A DNA stretch of 64,000 nt from G963666705 sp963666705 (GTDB taxonomy: Bacteria; Pseudomonadota; Alphaproteobacteria; CADEGL01). The DNA lies in NCBI GenBank assembly GCA_963666705.2, contig CAXXKO010000009.1:62001-126000 (forward strand). Reading direction: 5' to 3'. The notes under the pieces were generated by a model. That model worked only from the letters and a program-made list of their open reading frames with translations. It was not told the origin of the DNA and did no database searches. A program made the position numbers and the translations under genes. This document shows positions 7,319 to 16,000 of the stretch, piece after piece (the first letter of the stretch is position 1; each line of letters starts with the position of its first letter).

Positions 7319-8482
7319 ATGCGCTGCGACATCCTCATCATCGGCGGCGGGATCGTCGGCTCGAGCATCGCCTACCACCTGGCGCGGGACGGGCGCGGCG
7401 GCGCGATTCTGGTGGTCGAGCGCGACCCCACTTACGAGCGCGCCGCGACCCCGCGCTCGAACGGCGGCATCAGGCGGCTCTTCAGCCTGCCCGAGAACAT
7501 CGCCATGGCCCGCTACGGCCTCGATTTCTACCGCGGCTTCGAGGCCGCGATGGGCGTGGATGGCGCGCCGGCCCCGATCGGCTTCCGCGGCCAGGGCTAC
7601 CTCTTCGTCTCCGACGGTGGCGGCCACCGCCAGATGGAGGAGAACTTCCGCCTCCAGGCCGCGAGCGGCGTCGATGCCGAGCTTCTCGACCGCGCCGCCC
7701 TGGCGCGGCGCTTCCCCTCGATCCGCACCGACGACCTGGCCCTCGCCGTCCATTCGCCCAACGATGCCTGGATCGACCCCCATGCCGCCCTCCTGGGCTT
7801 CCGCCGCAAGGCCGCGAGCCTCGGCGTCCGCCACCTCACCGACGAGGTGGTGGGGTGGGAGGGCGACGGCCGCCTCGCGCGCCGCGTCACCCTCGCCTCG
7901 GGTGGCGAAATCGCGGCCGATACCCACGTCCTCGCCGCCGGCGCCTGGTCGGCCCCGCTCGCGGCCGCAATCGGGCTCGATCTCCCGGTCGAGCCCCTGT
8001 CGCGCGAGACCCACTATTTCCGCACCGATGCGGAAATCGAGCCCCTGCCCTTCATCAAGACCGAGACCCACCTCGCCTTCCGGCCAGAGGGGGTGGGCTA
8101 CGCCGGCGGCATGCCCGACTGGTCGCTGCCGGCGGGCTGGAGCTTCGAGCTCTCGGCGGACAATTTCGAGCGCCTGGTATGGCCGGCCGTGGCCCGCCGC
8201 GTGCCCGCCCTCGAGACCCTGCGCCTGGAGCGCAGCTGGACCGGCCACTACGCCCGCAACCGCTTCGACCTCACGGCCATTCTCGGCCCCTGGGCGGGTG
8301 GGCTCGCCAACGTGCACATGGCGGTCGGCTTCTCGGGCCACGGCATCATGCACGCCCCGGCCGCGGGCCTGGCCCTCTGCGAATGGATCCTCGACGGCCG
8401 CCCCTCGACCCTCGACCTCGCCCGCTTCGGCTACGCCCGCGTGCCGGCGGGCGAGCCCTACCGGGAGAAGGGGATCATCTAG
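7319..8482 (+). CDS. FAD-dependent oxidoreductase, DAO family
   Basis: This 387-residue flavoprotein of the D-amino acid oxidase/sarcosine oxidase fold starts with the Rossmann dinucleotide motif IIGGGIVGSSIAYHLA and ends with the conserved GFSGHGIMHAPAAG segment that caps the FAD. ERAATPRSNGGIRRLFS is typical of the FOXRED1/soluble sarcosine oxidase-like branch. Likely substrates are N-methylated or simple amino acids; none can be fixed from the sequence. The stop codon TAG lies inside the CTAG that borders a family A mobile element, so insertion happened exactly at the end of the gene without changing the protein. Confidence 0.83.
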   Translation: MRCDILIIGGGIVGSSIAYHLARDGRGGAILVVERDPTYERAATPRSNGGIRRLFSLPENIAMARYGLDFYRGFEAAMGVDGAPAPIGFRGQGYLFVSDGGGHRQMEENFRLQAASGVDAELLDRAALARRFPSIRTDDLALAVHSPNDAWIDPHAALLGFRRKAASLGVRHLTDEVVGWEGDGRLARRVTLASGGEIAADTHVLAAGAWSAPLAAAIGLDLPVEPLSRETHYFRTDAEIEPLPFIKTETHLAFRPEGVGYAGGMPDWSLPAGWSFELSADNFERLVWPAVARRVPALETLRLERSWTGHYARNRFDLTAILGPWAGGLANVHMAVGFSGHGIMHAPAAGLALCEWILDGRPSTLDLARFGYARVPAGEPYREKGII

Positions 8483-8748
8483 TACCCACTTTCATAATTC
8501 CGTGTGCCATACGACGGCGCCCCGAGGTTCCCGGCTAGGAGCGTGGCGCGCCGTGATGCCGGGGCATCACAAGCGGCGCGCGACGACGTCCGGGGGCCTT
8601 GGGGCGCCGCCCTACGGGTCGCTTTTCCCGCCCCCTCGGGGTGTCGGGGATGCTTGACGATGCCCCGGCATCGCCGGCGCACCCCCTCCTACCGAGGAGA
8701 CGGGAAAAGCGATCGTATGGCACACGGAATTATGAAAGTGGGTACTAG
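8479..8748 (+). mobile_element. Family A palindromic element, copy A1 (MITE-like, 270 bp)
   Basis: The element is bounded by CTAG on both sides and by terminal inverted repeats of about 30 bp (TACCCACTTTCATAATTCCG and onward through GTGTGCCATACGA). Inside are two long hairpin arms, each ending in a mini-hairpin built on GATGCC/GGCATC, so the single strand would fold as a three-way cloverleaf. It contains no credible coding sequence. Copies A2 (same orientation) and A3 (inverted) have exactly the same length. CTAG at each border fits a 4-bp target duplication of the YTAR type. Confidence 0.85.
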
Positions 8749-8770
8749 CTCGAACGGGCCCGCGCCCGAG

Positions 8771-8798
8771 TTGACCGCCACGCGCCCATAGCTATGAT
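8771..8798 (+). promoter_or_regulatory. Promoter of tRNA-Leu region
   Basis: TTGACC and TATGAT are separated by 16 nt, about 15 nt before the half tRNA. It probably now serves the intact tRNA-Leu through read-through of the remnant. Confidence 0.6.
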
Positions 8799-8812
8799 CG
8801 CCGGTCCCTAGG

Positions 8813-8870
8813 GCTCTGTGGCGGAATTGGTAGACGCGGCAGACTCGAAAGGCTGATGCGCCTCATACAC
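8813..8870 (+). pseudogene. 5' half of a tRNA-Leu (truncated duplicate)
   Basis: The 22-nt stretch TGTGGCGGAATTGGTAGACG plus CG is repeated exactly in the intact tRNA 62 nt downstream, followed here by an anticodon-arm-like GCAGACTCGAAA. No matching variable arm, T arm or acceptor 3' strand follows, so it is a 5' tRNA-Leu fragment left by duplication or recombination. Confidence 0.65.
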
Positions 8871-8874
8871 TTAT

Positions 8875-8961
8875 GCGGGTGTGGCGGAATTGGTAGACGC
8901 GCTGGACTCAAAATCCAGTTCTGGCGACAGAGTGTCGGTTCGAGTCCGACCACCCGTACCA
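8875..8961 (+). tRNA. tRNA-Leu (CAA)
   Basis: The 87-nt gene with encoded CCA folds as a class II tRNA. The acceptor stem is GCGGGTG paired with CACCCGT (final G-U), the D arm contains GGCGGAATTGGTAGACGC, the anticodon stem CTGGA-CTCAAAA-TCCAG gives anticodon CAA, then come a long variable arm and the T arm GTCGGTTCGAGTCCGAC. Confidence 0.95.
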
Positions 8962-9419
8962 CCAGCCTATCGCTCTAGATGCGAGCCGCCCTTCAGCGGC
9001 CTGCTGGGCAGTACCTGCCCCATCCTTGTCACAGCCTTGTCCCTGATAAGTCTCCGCTAATCCCTTAGATATTCCTCTGACGCGCACCCACGCACGGCCA
9101 CGGTGATCGGGCCGACGGTTCTCACCAGCGACGGGTATCGGCACCCGGCGCGCCGGTTCTCGACACCGGACCCCGTGGCGATGCGCTGACTATCGGGGGC
9201 CGCATCCACACCGCGGACATCGATGTGGCTCATCCCGGCCTTCCGGCGCGCGCGGCTGACGGCATTCGGTCGACGGGCAGCGCCGGAACCCGGCGGTGAG
9301 ATGATTTGGGTCTCGGCCGACCGGACGGACGACGAGCGGACCGACGAGCCCGATTGCGCGGCCCAGGCCGCGCTGGCCACGGACGGTGACGGCGCCTCCT
9401 GAGAGGACCGGAGAGATAG
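8962..9419. other. Intergenic region between tRNA-Leu and GH81 gene
   Basis: No convincing gene, repeat copy or integrase remnant is visible in this 458-bp stretch. Short reading frames lack ribosome binding sites and homologous-looking motifs. The last 30 nt hold a GGAGAG ribosome binding site for the glucanase gene. Confidence 0.5.
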
Positions 9420-12400
9420 ATGAGCATCACCACGGTCGGACTTGGCAACTACACCACCACATTGCCCCCGGGCGAGTTGCCCGTGACGGATTTCAACGAT
9501 ACGCCCATAAGCCCTCTGGTCACGGCCAACGTTACCGGGGCGGTGCCGACCAACGGCTGGTCGTCCTCGCTGTCCTATCCGTTTTTCGGTGACGGTTTCT
9601 CCTCGGTCATGTTCGCCAATCCCCTGGCACTGAAGGCCGACGGCTCCGGCCTGGCGATGGGGCACAGCGACAGCCCCCGCTTCATCGATGGAGGGCCGTC
9701 CGATCCGGCCAGTGAGGGGGTGAAGTATGAATTCACCGGCGCGCCGGACATCAAGGCTGGCCTTTCCGGGCTAGCGGCGCCCGATGCCAGGCTCGACGGC
9801 TTCGGCGACTGGACCGTTCGGGCCGCCTGGGAAGACGGCGGCTCGAAGCTCGACGCGACTTTCGGAAACGGCCTGCCCTTCGTCTATTTCGAGCGCACGG
9901 GCACCGCGGACGCCGTCCTCACCTTCTCGGAGCATAATGAAAATCGCGTGGGCCAGCCCACGGATCCCCTGGTCTATACGATCGGTGGCGTGAGCGGCGC
10001 CTATAACGGCGCCGGCACCGACTTCGTGCTGCCCGTGGACGCGGGGACGGGCATCGCCAACGGCCCGCAGGTGCGTATCTCGTACGATTTCAACGGCGAC
10101 GGCGGTTTCGACCGCACCGAGACATTTTCCCTTTTCCCCACGGATCCGGCGGACGGCTGGGAAAGCTATACCCAGGCCCAGGGCCTCCATAGCGAACGGG
10201 GCGACTTTCAGGACTTCACGGGCGGTAGCATCAAGGTCGAGATTTGGAACGCCATCGGTGATGGCGACATCATGGTCGCCACCGACACGCCCGCCGGCGA
10301 TCTCCCGCAGTCGAAAATCCAGGTGCCGTTCAGCAATCTCCAGGTGGCCGGGACCACCGGCGCCGTGGACGCATTGTACCTGCGCGGTGGTGCCGTTGCC
10401 GGCGGTGCGCCGAGCGCACTTTCACCCCAAGCGGGTACCGCCATCACCATCGACACGACCGACACCGCCACCGGCCCGGACAACAGCGTGCCCGGCTGGG
10501 AAGGGCCGGGGGCGTTGTGGCACCAGCAGGACGGTGTTGCCGGCCTGACCATCAACGGGACCCATTACGGCATCTTCGGGCCCAGTGGCACGACGTGGCA
10601 ATGGACCGCCGATGGCCTTGCGTCCGACCTCGGGGGCAAGGACTATTTCTCGCTCGCGGTCCTCCCCGACAATATGCTCGAGACGCTGGAAAGCTTCCGC
10701 CAGCACGCCTACAGCTTCGTCACCGATAGCCGCATCGACTACGAATACGACCCGGCGACGGGCACGGTGCGAAACGTCTTCACCGCAACCACCGAGATGA
10801 AGGAAACCGGCGCCGATCTTTCCGCGGACCCGCTGATGTCGCTTTACCGCCATCAATGGCTGAATACGGATGCGCCACTGACCGATTACACCTACCAATC
10901 ACCGCGCGGCGAGATGAAGGTGTTGTCCGCCACGCAATTCACCACCGAGACACAGGCAAGCGGGCTCTTGCCGTCGCTCCCGGATATGGGCGCTTACGAC
11001 CGCGCCCAGCTCTACCAGCTCGTCGACGATGCCTATGGGGAAGTCCTCGCCCGGCCCGACCCCTTCCCGATGGAAGATACCTATTGGTCCGGCAAGGAAA
11101 TGGGACGGCTTTCGGAGCTGGTCCATATCTCCAACCAGATCGGCCACAGCGAGGCCCGGGACTACTTCCTGGATGTCGTCGAGGCCGAGCTTCAGGATTG
11201 GTTCGACGCCACCGACGGGACCGACAAGCAATTCTTCTACAACAGCGAATGGGGCACTCTGCAGGGCTATCCGGCAAGCTTCAGCTCCGAGACCCAGATC
11301 AACGACCACCAGTTCCATTACGGCTATTTCGTTCAGGCCGCGGCGACCATCGCCGAATTCGACCCGGCATGGGCCGCGCCCGACCAATGGGGCGGTATGG
11401 TCGATCTGCTGATCGCCGATGTCGCCAATCCTGGCCGCGGTGACGGCATGTTCCCGTATCTGCGGAATTTCGATCCCTATTCCGGGAATTCCTGGGCTTC
11501 CGGGCATGGCGCTTTTGCCTCCGGGAACAACCAGGAATCCAGCTCCGAAGCCCTGAATTTCGCGACCGGTGTCGCCCGTTGGGGCGCCGCCACCGGGCAA
11601 CCCGGCTTGCAGGATCTGGGTGTCTATCTGCACACCATCGAAAGCAATGCCGTCCAGCAATACTGGTTCGATGTGGACAACGCCGTCTTTCCGCAGGAAT
11701 TCCTCTACGACGCGGTTGGCATGATCTGGGGCGACGGCGGCGACCACCGCACTTTCTTTTCCGCCAATCCGGAGATGATCCACGGCATCAACTTCCTGCC
11801 GGTGAACGGCGGCTCGCTCTATCTCGGCTACGACCCGGCCTATGTGGGTGCGGTCTATGACGAGATCGTCGCCACCCGTGGCGGCGAGCCCACCGTGTGG
11901 CGGGATTTGATATGGGAATATCTGGCCCTGGCCGACCCGGACGCGGCGATGGCAAAGCTTCTCGCCAATCCCGGTTATGGGCCGGAGGAAGGCGAATCCA
12001 GGGCCCATACCCTGCATTGGGTTTCCAACCTTCAGGCGATGGGGCAGGTGGAGAGGGGCATTACCGCCGACACGCCGTTCCACGCCGTCTTCAACAAGGA
12101 TGGGGCCCTCACCTATGTCGCCTACAACCCGGGCGATGGCGACCTCGATGTGGCCTTCTCCGACGGTACGGTCATCACGGTGCCTGGGCACAGCATCGCC
12201 TCCGGCGATGGTGTCGGTGATCTGACGATTACACACCTGACCACCGCCGCGCCCACGGACCCGGTGCCCGATCCCGCGCCCGACCCGACCCCGGACCCCG
12301 CTCCCGACCCGACCCCGGACCCCGCTCCCGATCCGGACCCGACGCCGGACCCGACCCCGGGCCCCCCTTCCGCGAACGACTTACGTCTGGTTGGCGGCAA

Positions 12401-12641
12401 CGTGCTGTTCGCCGAGGCTCTGGGAGAGATCGCCGTGCCTTGGGCGGCCGGCACCCATTCCGTCGGTGCGCCGAACAACCCCCTCGTCTTTACCCTCGAC
12501 GGGCTATCCGGGCAGTACAACGGCGCGCAGGCCGGGTTCGATCTGGCTCTCGACGCCGGGAGCAGTGTCGGGAACGCCACCGAGGTGAGAATTTCCTATG
12601 ACTTCGATGGTGACGGCGGTTTCGATCGCGTGGAGACCTAA
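9420..12641 (+). CDS. GH81 endo-1,3-beta-glucanase with accessory modules (N-terminal part before frameshift)
   Basis: The 1073-residue product is a glycoside hydrolase family 81 enzyme acting on laminarin-type beta-1,3-glucan. GH81 hallmarks are NGWSSSLSYPFFGDGFSS near the N-terminus, DHQFHYGYFVQAAA with the likely acid Asp629, LRNFDPYSGNSWASG and NNQESSSEA with Glu706 and Glu710; the 77- and 4-residue spacing matches the catalytic triad known in the family. A module of about 140 residues (about 170-312) interrupts the GH81 beta-sandwich domain, and a related module starts after a PDP-rich linker near residue 1000. There is no classical signal peptide, so export may be by a non-Sec route. 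The frame ends prematurely at TAATAA; the rest continues in another frame. Confidence 0.9.
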   Translation: MSITTVGLGNYTTTLPPGELPVTDFNDTPISPLVTANVTGAVPTNGWSSSLSYPFFGDGFSSVMFANPLALKADGSGLAMGHSDSPRFIDGGPSDPASEGVKYEFTGAPDIKAGLSGLAAPDARLDGFGDWTVRAAWEDGGSKLDATFGNGLPFVYFERTGTADAVLTFSEHNENRVGQPTDPLVYTIGGVSGAYNGAGTDFVLPVDAGTGIANGPQVRISYDFNGDGGFDRTETFSLFPTDPADGWESYTQAQGLHSERGDFQDFTGGSIKVEIWNAIGDGDIMVATDTPAGDLPQSKIQVPFSNLQVAGTTGAVDALYLRGGAVAGGAPSALSPQAGTAITIDTTDTATGPDNSVPGWEGPGALWHQQDGVAGLTINGTHYGIFGPSGTTWQWTADGLASDLGGKDYFSLAVLPDNMLETLESFRQHAYSFVTDSRIDYEYDPATGTVRNVFTATTEMKETGADLSADPLMSLYRHQWLNTDAPLTDYTYQSPRGEMKVLSATQFTTETQASGLLPSLPDMGAYDRAQLYQLVDDAYGEVLARPDPFPMEDTYWSGKEMGRLSELVHISNQIGHSEARDYFLDVVEAELQDWFDATDGTDKQFFYNSEWGTLQGYPASFSSETQINDHQFHYGYFVQAAATIAEFDPAWAAPDQWGGMVDLLIADVANPGRGDGMFPYLRNFDPYSGNSWASGHGAFASGNNQESSSEALNFATGVARWGAATGQPGLQDLGVYLHTIESNAVQQYWFDVDNAVFPQEFLYDAVGMIWGDGGDHRTFFSANPEMIHGINFLPVNGGSLYLGYDPAYVGAVYDEIVATRGGEPTVWRDLIWEYLALADPDAAMAKLLANPGYGPEEGESRAHTLHWVSNLQAMGQVERGITADTPFHAVFNKDGALTYVAYNPGDGDLDVAFSDGTVITVPGHSIASGDGVGDLTITHLTTAAPTDPVPDPAPDPTPDPAPDPTPDPAPDPDPTPDPTPGPPSANDLRLVGGNVLFAEALGEIAVPWAAGTHSVGAPNNPLVFTLDGLSGQYNGAQAGFDLALDAGSSVGNATEVRISYDFDGDGGFDRVET

Positions 12642-13995
12642 TAACTACTTTCCCAGCAACAACGTGGCGGGCTGGGAAATCTACGACGCGGGACGCGGCC
12701 TGATCTCGGCGGACGGCGCCTTCGCCGATTTCGCCGGCGGCGGGATCGAGGTTGAGATCTGGAACGCCTTCGGCTCCAGCGACGTCTCCCTGGATGCCGC
12801 GCAATCAAGCTTCGTCCTGCCGTTCGCCGAGCTCGGCGATGGCACCGACCCGACTCCCGATCCCGCCCCGGATCCGACGCCGGACCCCGCCCCGGACCCG
12901 ATCCCCGACCCCATCCCGGACCCCATCCCCGACCCGGGCGCACCGGCCTTGGTGCTCGATGGTGCATTGGTCACTTTCTCCGGCAGTCAGGATTTGGCGG
13001 TCATCGCCTCGGCGGACGGCATCGACAGCATCGGCACACCGTGGAACCCCCACCAACTGGTGCTGGACAACCTGACCGGCGCCTTCGACCCCGGCCAGGC
13101 GACCAGCTTCGCCCTGGGGATCGATGCCGGAAGCGGTATCGGCAATGCCACCCAGATGCGCATCACCTACGATTTCAACGGCGACGGCACGCAAACCCGC
13201 ACCGAGACCTATGGCTACATGCCCAGCAACGACCTGCCCGACTGGGAAACCTATGGCTCCGAGCGCGGGTTGATAGACGCCGAAGGCGCCTTCGCCGATT
13301 TTGCCGGCGGCGCGATAACGGTCGAGTTGTGGAACGCTTTCGGGTCGAGCGACGTTGCCTTCGACCTCACGGAGTCCTGGTTCAGCTTTCCCTATCCGGG
13401 CCTTGCCGACGACGGCACGGCACCGGACCCAGCGCCAGACCCGATACCGGACCCGGCGCCGGACCCGATACCCGATCCAATACCCTCTCCGGGAGATACC
13501 TTGTATCTCAACGATGACGGCAGCCTCACCTTCGACCAGAACACCGCGGGCGCGGCGACAACCGTCGCTTCAGCCGATGGCGGCCGGAGCTTCGACGAGC
13601 CCGTAAACGGCCAGAGCTTCCGCATCGACGGTCTTTCCGGCAGCTATCGCTCGGGCGACACCACGGGTTTCGAGCTCCCTCTGGACGCTTCCGACACTGT
13701 CGGCAACGGCACCCAGGCGCGGGTATCGTACGATTTCAACGGTGACGGCACGGCCCAGCGAGTCGAGACCTACGCCTTTTTCGCCACCAACGATGTTTTC
13801 GACTGGGAGAGCTATACCGCCGCGCACGGCCTGGTCTCAGCAAGCGGGGATTTCGAGGACCTTGTCGGCGGCTCGGTCGAAATCGAGGTGTGGAACGTCA
13901 TCGGCCATGACGATGTGGCGCTTCAGACCGACCCCCTCGACGGCACTGCCGAACAGGCGACGCTGATCATTCCATACGACGATATCTGGGGTTAG
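12598..13995 (+). CDS. C-terminal repeat modules of GH81 protein, displaced by frameshift
   Basis: This frame (465 codons, true homology from about 12642) continues the glucanase with the second half of module 2 and complete modules 3 and 4, joined by PDP-rich linkers. Each module has the pattern SYDFNGDG-x-RVETY, then GW/DWE-Y-x-RGL, then a VE-WNA-G end, matching module 1 and the truncated module 2 of the upstream part. Removing one A at the TAATAA junction restores YNYFPSNN in perfect agreement with the other modules. The ATG at 12598 is therefore not a real start. The modules resemble glucan-binding CBM domains attached to laminarinases; binding is inferred. Confidence 0.8.
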   Translation: MTSMVTAVSIAWRPNNYFPSNNVAGWEIYDAGRGLISADGAFADFAGGGIEVEIWNAFGSSDVSLDAAQSSFVLPFAELGDGTDPTPDPAPDPTPDPAPDPIPDPIPDPIPDPGAPALVLDGALVTFSGSQDLAVIASADGIDSIGTPWNPHQLVLDNLTGAFDPGQATSFALGIDAGSGIGNATQMRITYDFNGDGTQTRTETYGYMPSNDLPDWETYGSERGLIDAEGAFADFAGGAITVELWNAFGSSDVAFDLTESWFSFPYPGLADDGTAPDPAPDPIPDPAPDPIPDPIPSPGDTLYLNDDGSLTFDQNTAGAATTVASADGGRSFDEPVNGQSFRIDGLSGSYRSGDTTGFELPLDASDTVGNGTQARVSYDFNGDGTAQRVETYAFFATNDVFDWESYTAAHGLVSASGDFEDLVGGSVEIEVWNVIGHDDVALQTDPLDGTAEQATLIIPYDDIWG

Positions 13996-14318
13996 GAAGG
14001 ATGGCGGGCAGGACGCGCTGAAGCGTCGGGCCGCGAGCGGCGGTCGAACCCTCACCCAAGGCGGATCCGCGGCCGGAGGTCGAGCCGACGAAATCCGTCG
14101 GAAACCTGCCGTGCCGCACCCGATCCCGCATGTTTGCTGATGGCCATGAGGAGACAATCTGGCTGCCGGACGGCTGCGGAGGTGAGGCCATTCCAATGAC
14201 GGCGAAATTTGGCTACTGTCGGCATCGGTTTGACGGTTGTTCGGGAAATGTCGGATCGAGCGATGTTCGAGCGCGCTGGCGGGTTCCACGTGGGAGCCGG
14301 GATGAGAGGGTCCCTGCC
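13996..14318. other. Intergenic region upstream of Rieske oxygenase
   Basis: There is no recognisable gene. The reading frame of the Rieske gene is open upstream to 14130 but has no family-like residues before ATG 14319. No clear promoter or riboswitch fold was found. Confidence 0.45.
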
Positions 14319-15539
14319 ATGAACGAGCCTTTCGATCCCCCGTCGTCGTCGCTGCTCGATGCCGGCCGGTTCGACCCGGTGGCGGAGAATTCCTGGACCC
14401 TGCCGGCGCACTGGTACTACGAGCCGGAGATCTTTCGCCGGGAGCACGAGGTGATATTCTACCGGACTTGGTGGTATCAGTGTCATGTCAGTGACATCCC
14501 CGAGGCGGGCGACTACCACGCCGGCCATGTGGTGGACCAGGGCATCTTCATCATCCGCGGCGACGACGGCCGCATTCGCGCCTTTCACAACGTCTGCAGC
14601 CACCGGGCCCATCCGCTGCTCCAGGGCCAGGGCAACGCCCGGCGCATCGTCTGCCCCTACCATCAGTGGTGCTACCGCGCGGACGGGCGGTTTCGCGAGG
14701 CCCGAGGCCGCAAGACGCTCAAGGATTGGATCCCCGAGAATGCCGATCTGAAGCCGGTGCGGGTCGAGGACTATGGCGGGTTCCTGTTCGTCAATCTGGA
14801 TCCGGACGCCACGCCCCTCATCGAGCTCGCGCCCAAGCTCATCGAGGACATTGCCCGGTGCTGTCCGCGCCTCGGCGAACTCGTGCGTGTCGAGCGGCAC
14901 GAGGTCGCCGTCGCGGCCAACTGGAAGACCGTCATCGACAATAACCACGAGTGCTATCACTGCGCGGCCAACCACAAGAGCTTGATGGAGCTGGTCGACT
15001 ACGACAACAAGGCCGATTGGTCCGACGACGGCATCAGCTTCACGCACGCCGTCGAGCGCAAGGCGCTCGACAACGACGCCTACAGTCTCACGTCCGAGGA
15101 GGTCGAGCAGGATGCGCTGTTCGGCTACATCTGGCCGACCCTGATCCCGCTCTGGTATCCCGGCTCGCCGAGCGCGGTGCTGTTCCAGGTCATCCCGACC
15201 GGCCCCGAGACGACGCTCGAGCGTTTCGACTTCTACTTCACCCACCGCGATATCAACGACCAGGAGCGCCGGTTCATCGACTACATAAAGAATGTCCTGA
15301 TCGTCGAGGACGTGGGCCTGTGCGAGCAGGTCCAGAAGGGTCTCCATTCGCGCGGCTATACCCAGGGTCGGTTCGTGGTGGACCGCGACCACGCGGAATT
15401 CAGCGAGCATCACGTCCACTTCTTCCAGAAATTCGTCCATGACGCGCTGGTAGCCGCTGAAGGGCGGCTCGCCGCCCACAACTCGGGCTCGCCCGCCGCG
15501 AGCCGCGCCTCACGGGCCACGGCGGACATTGCGATCTAA
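14319..15539 (+). CDS. Rieske non-heme iron oxygenase, GbcA/carnitine monooxygenase-like alpha subunit
   Basis: The 406-residue oxygenase component holds a Rieske [2Fe-2S] site (CSHRAH with Cys93/His95 and CPYHQW with Cys112/His115) and a mononuclear iron site around NWKTVIDNNHECYHCAANH (His214, His219). The ECYHC context is typical of quaternary-ammonium demethylases such as glycine betaine (GbcA), stachydrine or carnitine oxygenases, rather than aromatic-ring dioxygenases. No reductase partner is adjacent, so electrons must come from an enzyme encoded elsewhere. Nearby methyltransferase, dimethylglycine dehydrogenase-like and DddP genes support a methylated-osmolyte substrate. The start was chosen at the ATG preceding the first conserved residues. 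Confidence 0.87.
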   Translation: MNEPFDPPSSSLLDAGRFDPVAENSWTLPAHWYYEPEIFRREHEVIFYRTWWYQCHVSDIPEAGDYHAGHVVDQGIFIIRGDDGRIRAFHNVCSHRAHPLLQGQGNARRIVCPYHQWCYRADGRFREARGRKTLKDWIPENADLKPVRVEDYGGFLFVNLDPDATPLIELAPKLIEDIARCCPRLGELVRVERHEVAVAANWKTVIDNNHECYHCAANHKSLMELVDYDNKADWSDDGISFTHAVERKALDNDAYSLTSEEVEQDALFGYIWPTLIPLWYPGSPSAVLFQVIPTGPETTLERFDFYFTHRDINDQERRFIDYIKNVLIVEDVGLCEQVQKGLHSRGYTQGRFVVDRDHAEFSEHHVHFFQKFVHDALVAAEGRLAAHNSGSPAASRASRATADIAI

Positions 15540-15629
15540 TAGTATCTCAGGGTTGCAATCACCATGACGCCCAGCGGTTAATCCTCCGAGCCTCAAATCA
15601 GCTGTGGCCATTGCTAGTGTCTATCGGCA

Positions 15630-15680
15630 TTGGGATTCCTAATTTCGGGGTCGGGGATTCGAGTCCCTCCGGGCGCGCCA
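15630..15680 (+). pseudogene. 3' tRNA fragment (possible attachment-site remnant)
   Basis: GGGGATTCGAGTCCCT forms a T arm and CCGGGCGCGCCA looks like a 3' acceptor strand with CCA; ATTCCTAATT just before resembles a CCU-type anticodon loop. The 5' half of the tRNA is missing. Integrating elements usually leave such 3' tRNA ends at their borders. Confidence 0.55.
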
Positions 15681-15744
15681 GTATCGGGGGAGCCCATGTC
15701 GGGGGCGCATGGGGCCGGGGCCGCGAACGAGAGGGTGACGTCCG

Positions 15745-15966
15745 ATGCATAAGCTGTTGCCGCAGCAGAGACTGCTTCTCGAGCTCCTGGCCATGTCGGG
15801 CGACATCGCCGTGTCCGACGGTATCGACGGCACCATACTCCACCACACCCTCGTCGAATGCGAGGCAGCCCGGCTGGTGACCCAGGCACCGTACGGCGCC
15901 GGCTTCAGCAAGCTGAGCGTTACCCCTATCGGCCGGACCGTCCTCAAGAGCCAGCCGGCGATGTAG
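15745..15966 (+). CDS. Small hypothetical protein, winged-helix-like
   Basis: This 73-residue product (MHKLLPQQRLLLELLAMSGD onward) has a helical start, an alternating region ECEAARLVTQAP and an end FSKLSVTPIGRTVLKS. That pattern resembles a small winged-helix DNA-binding fold, in which L-x-P-x-G is followed by a final helix. A GAGGGTGAC sequence 7-14 nt upstream may act as ribosome binding site. It sits just downstream of the tRNA 3' fragment, so it could be the remnant of an integrated element. No named family is recognised. Confidence 0.5.
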   Translation: MHKLLPQQRLLLELLAMSGDIAVSDGIDGTILHHTLVECEAARLVTQAPYGAGFSKLSVTPIGRTVLKSQPAM

Positions 15967-16000
15967 ATCCACGCTTTCGCGGCCTTGGCGGCGATGGCGC

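Noticed and set aside
8962..9419. Integrase remnant downstream of tRNA-Leu
   Set aside because: No tyrosine recombinase motif is present in any frame; apparent reading frames are translations of the tRNA itself.
13996..14318. Riboswitch upstream of the Rieske gene
   Set aside because: No recognisable glycine, SAM or cobalamin riboswitch core could be found by eye.
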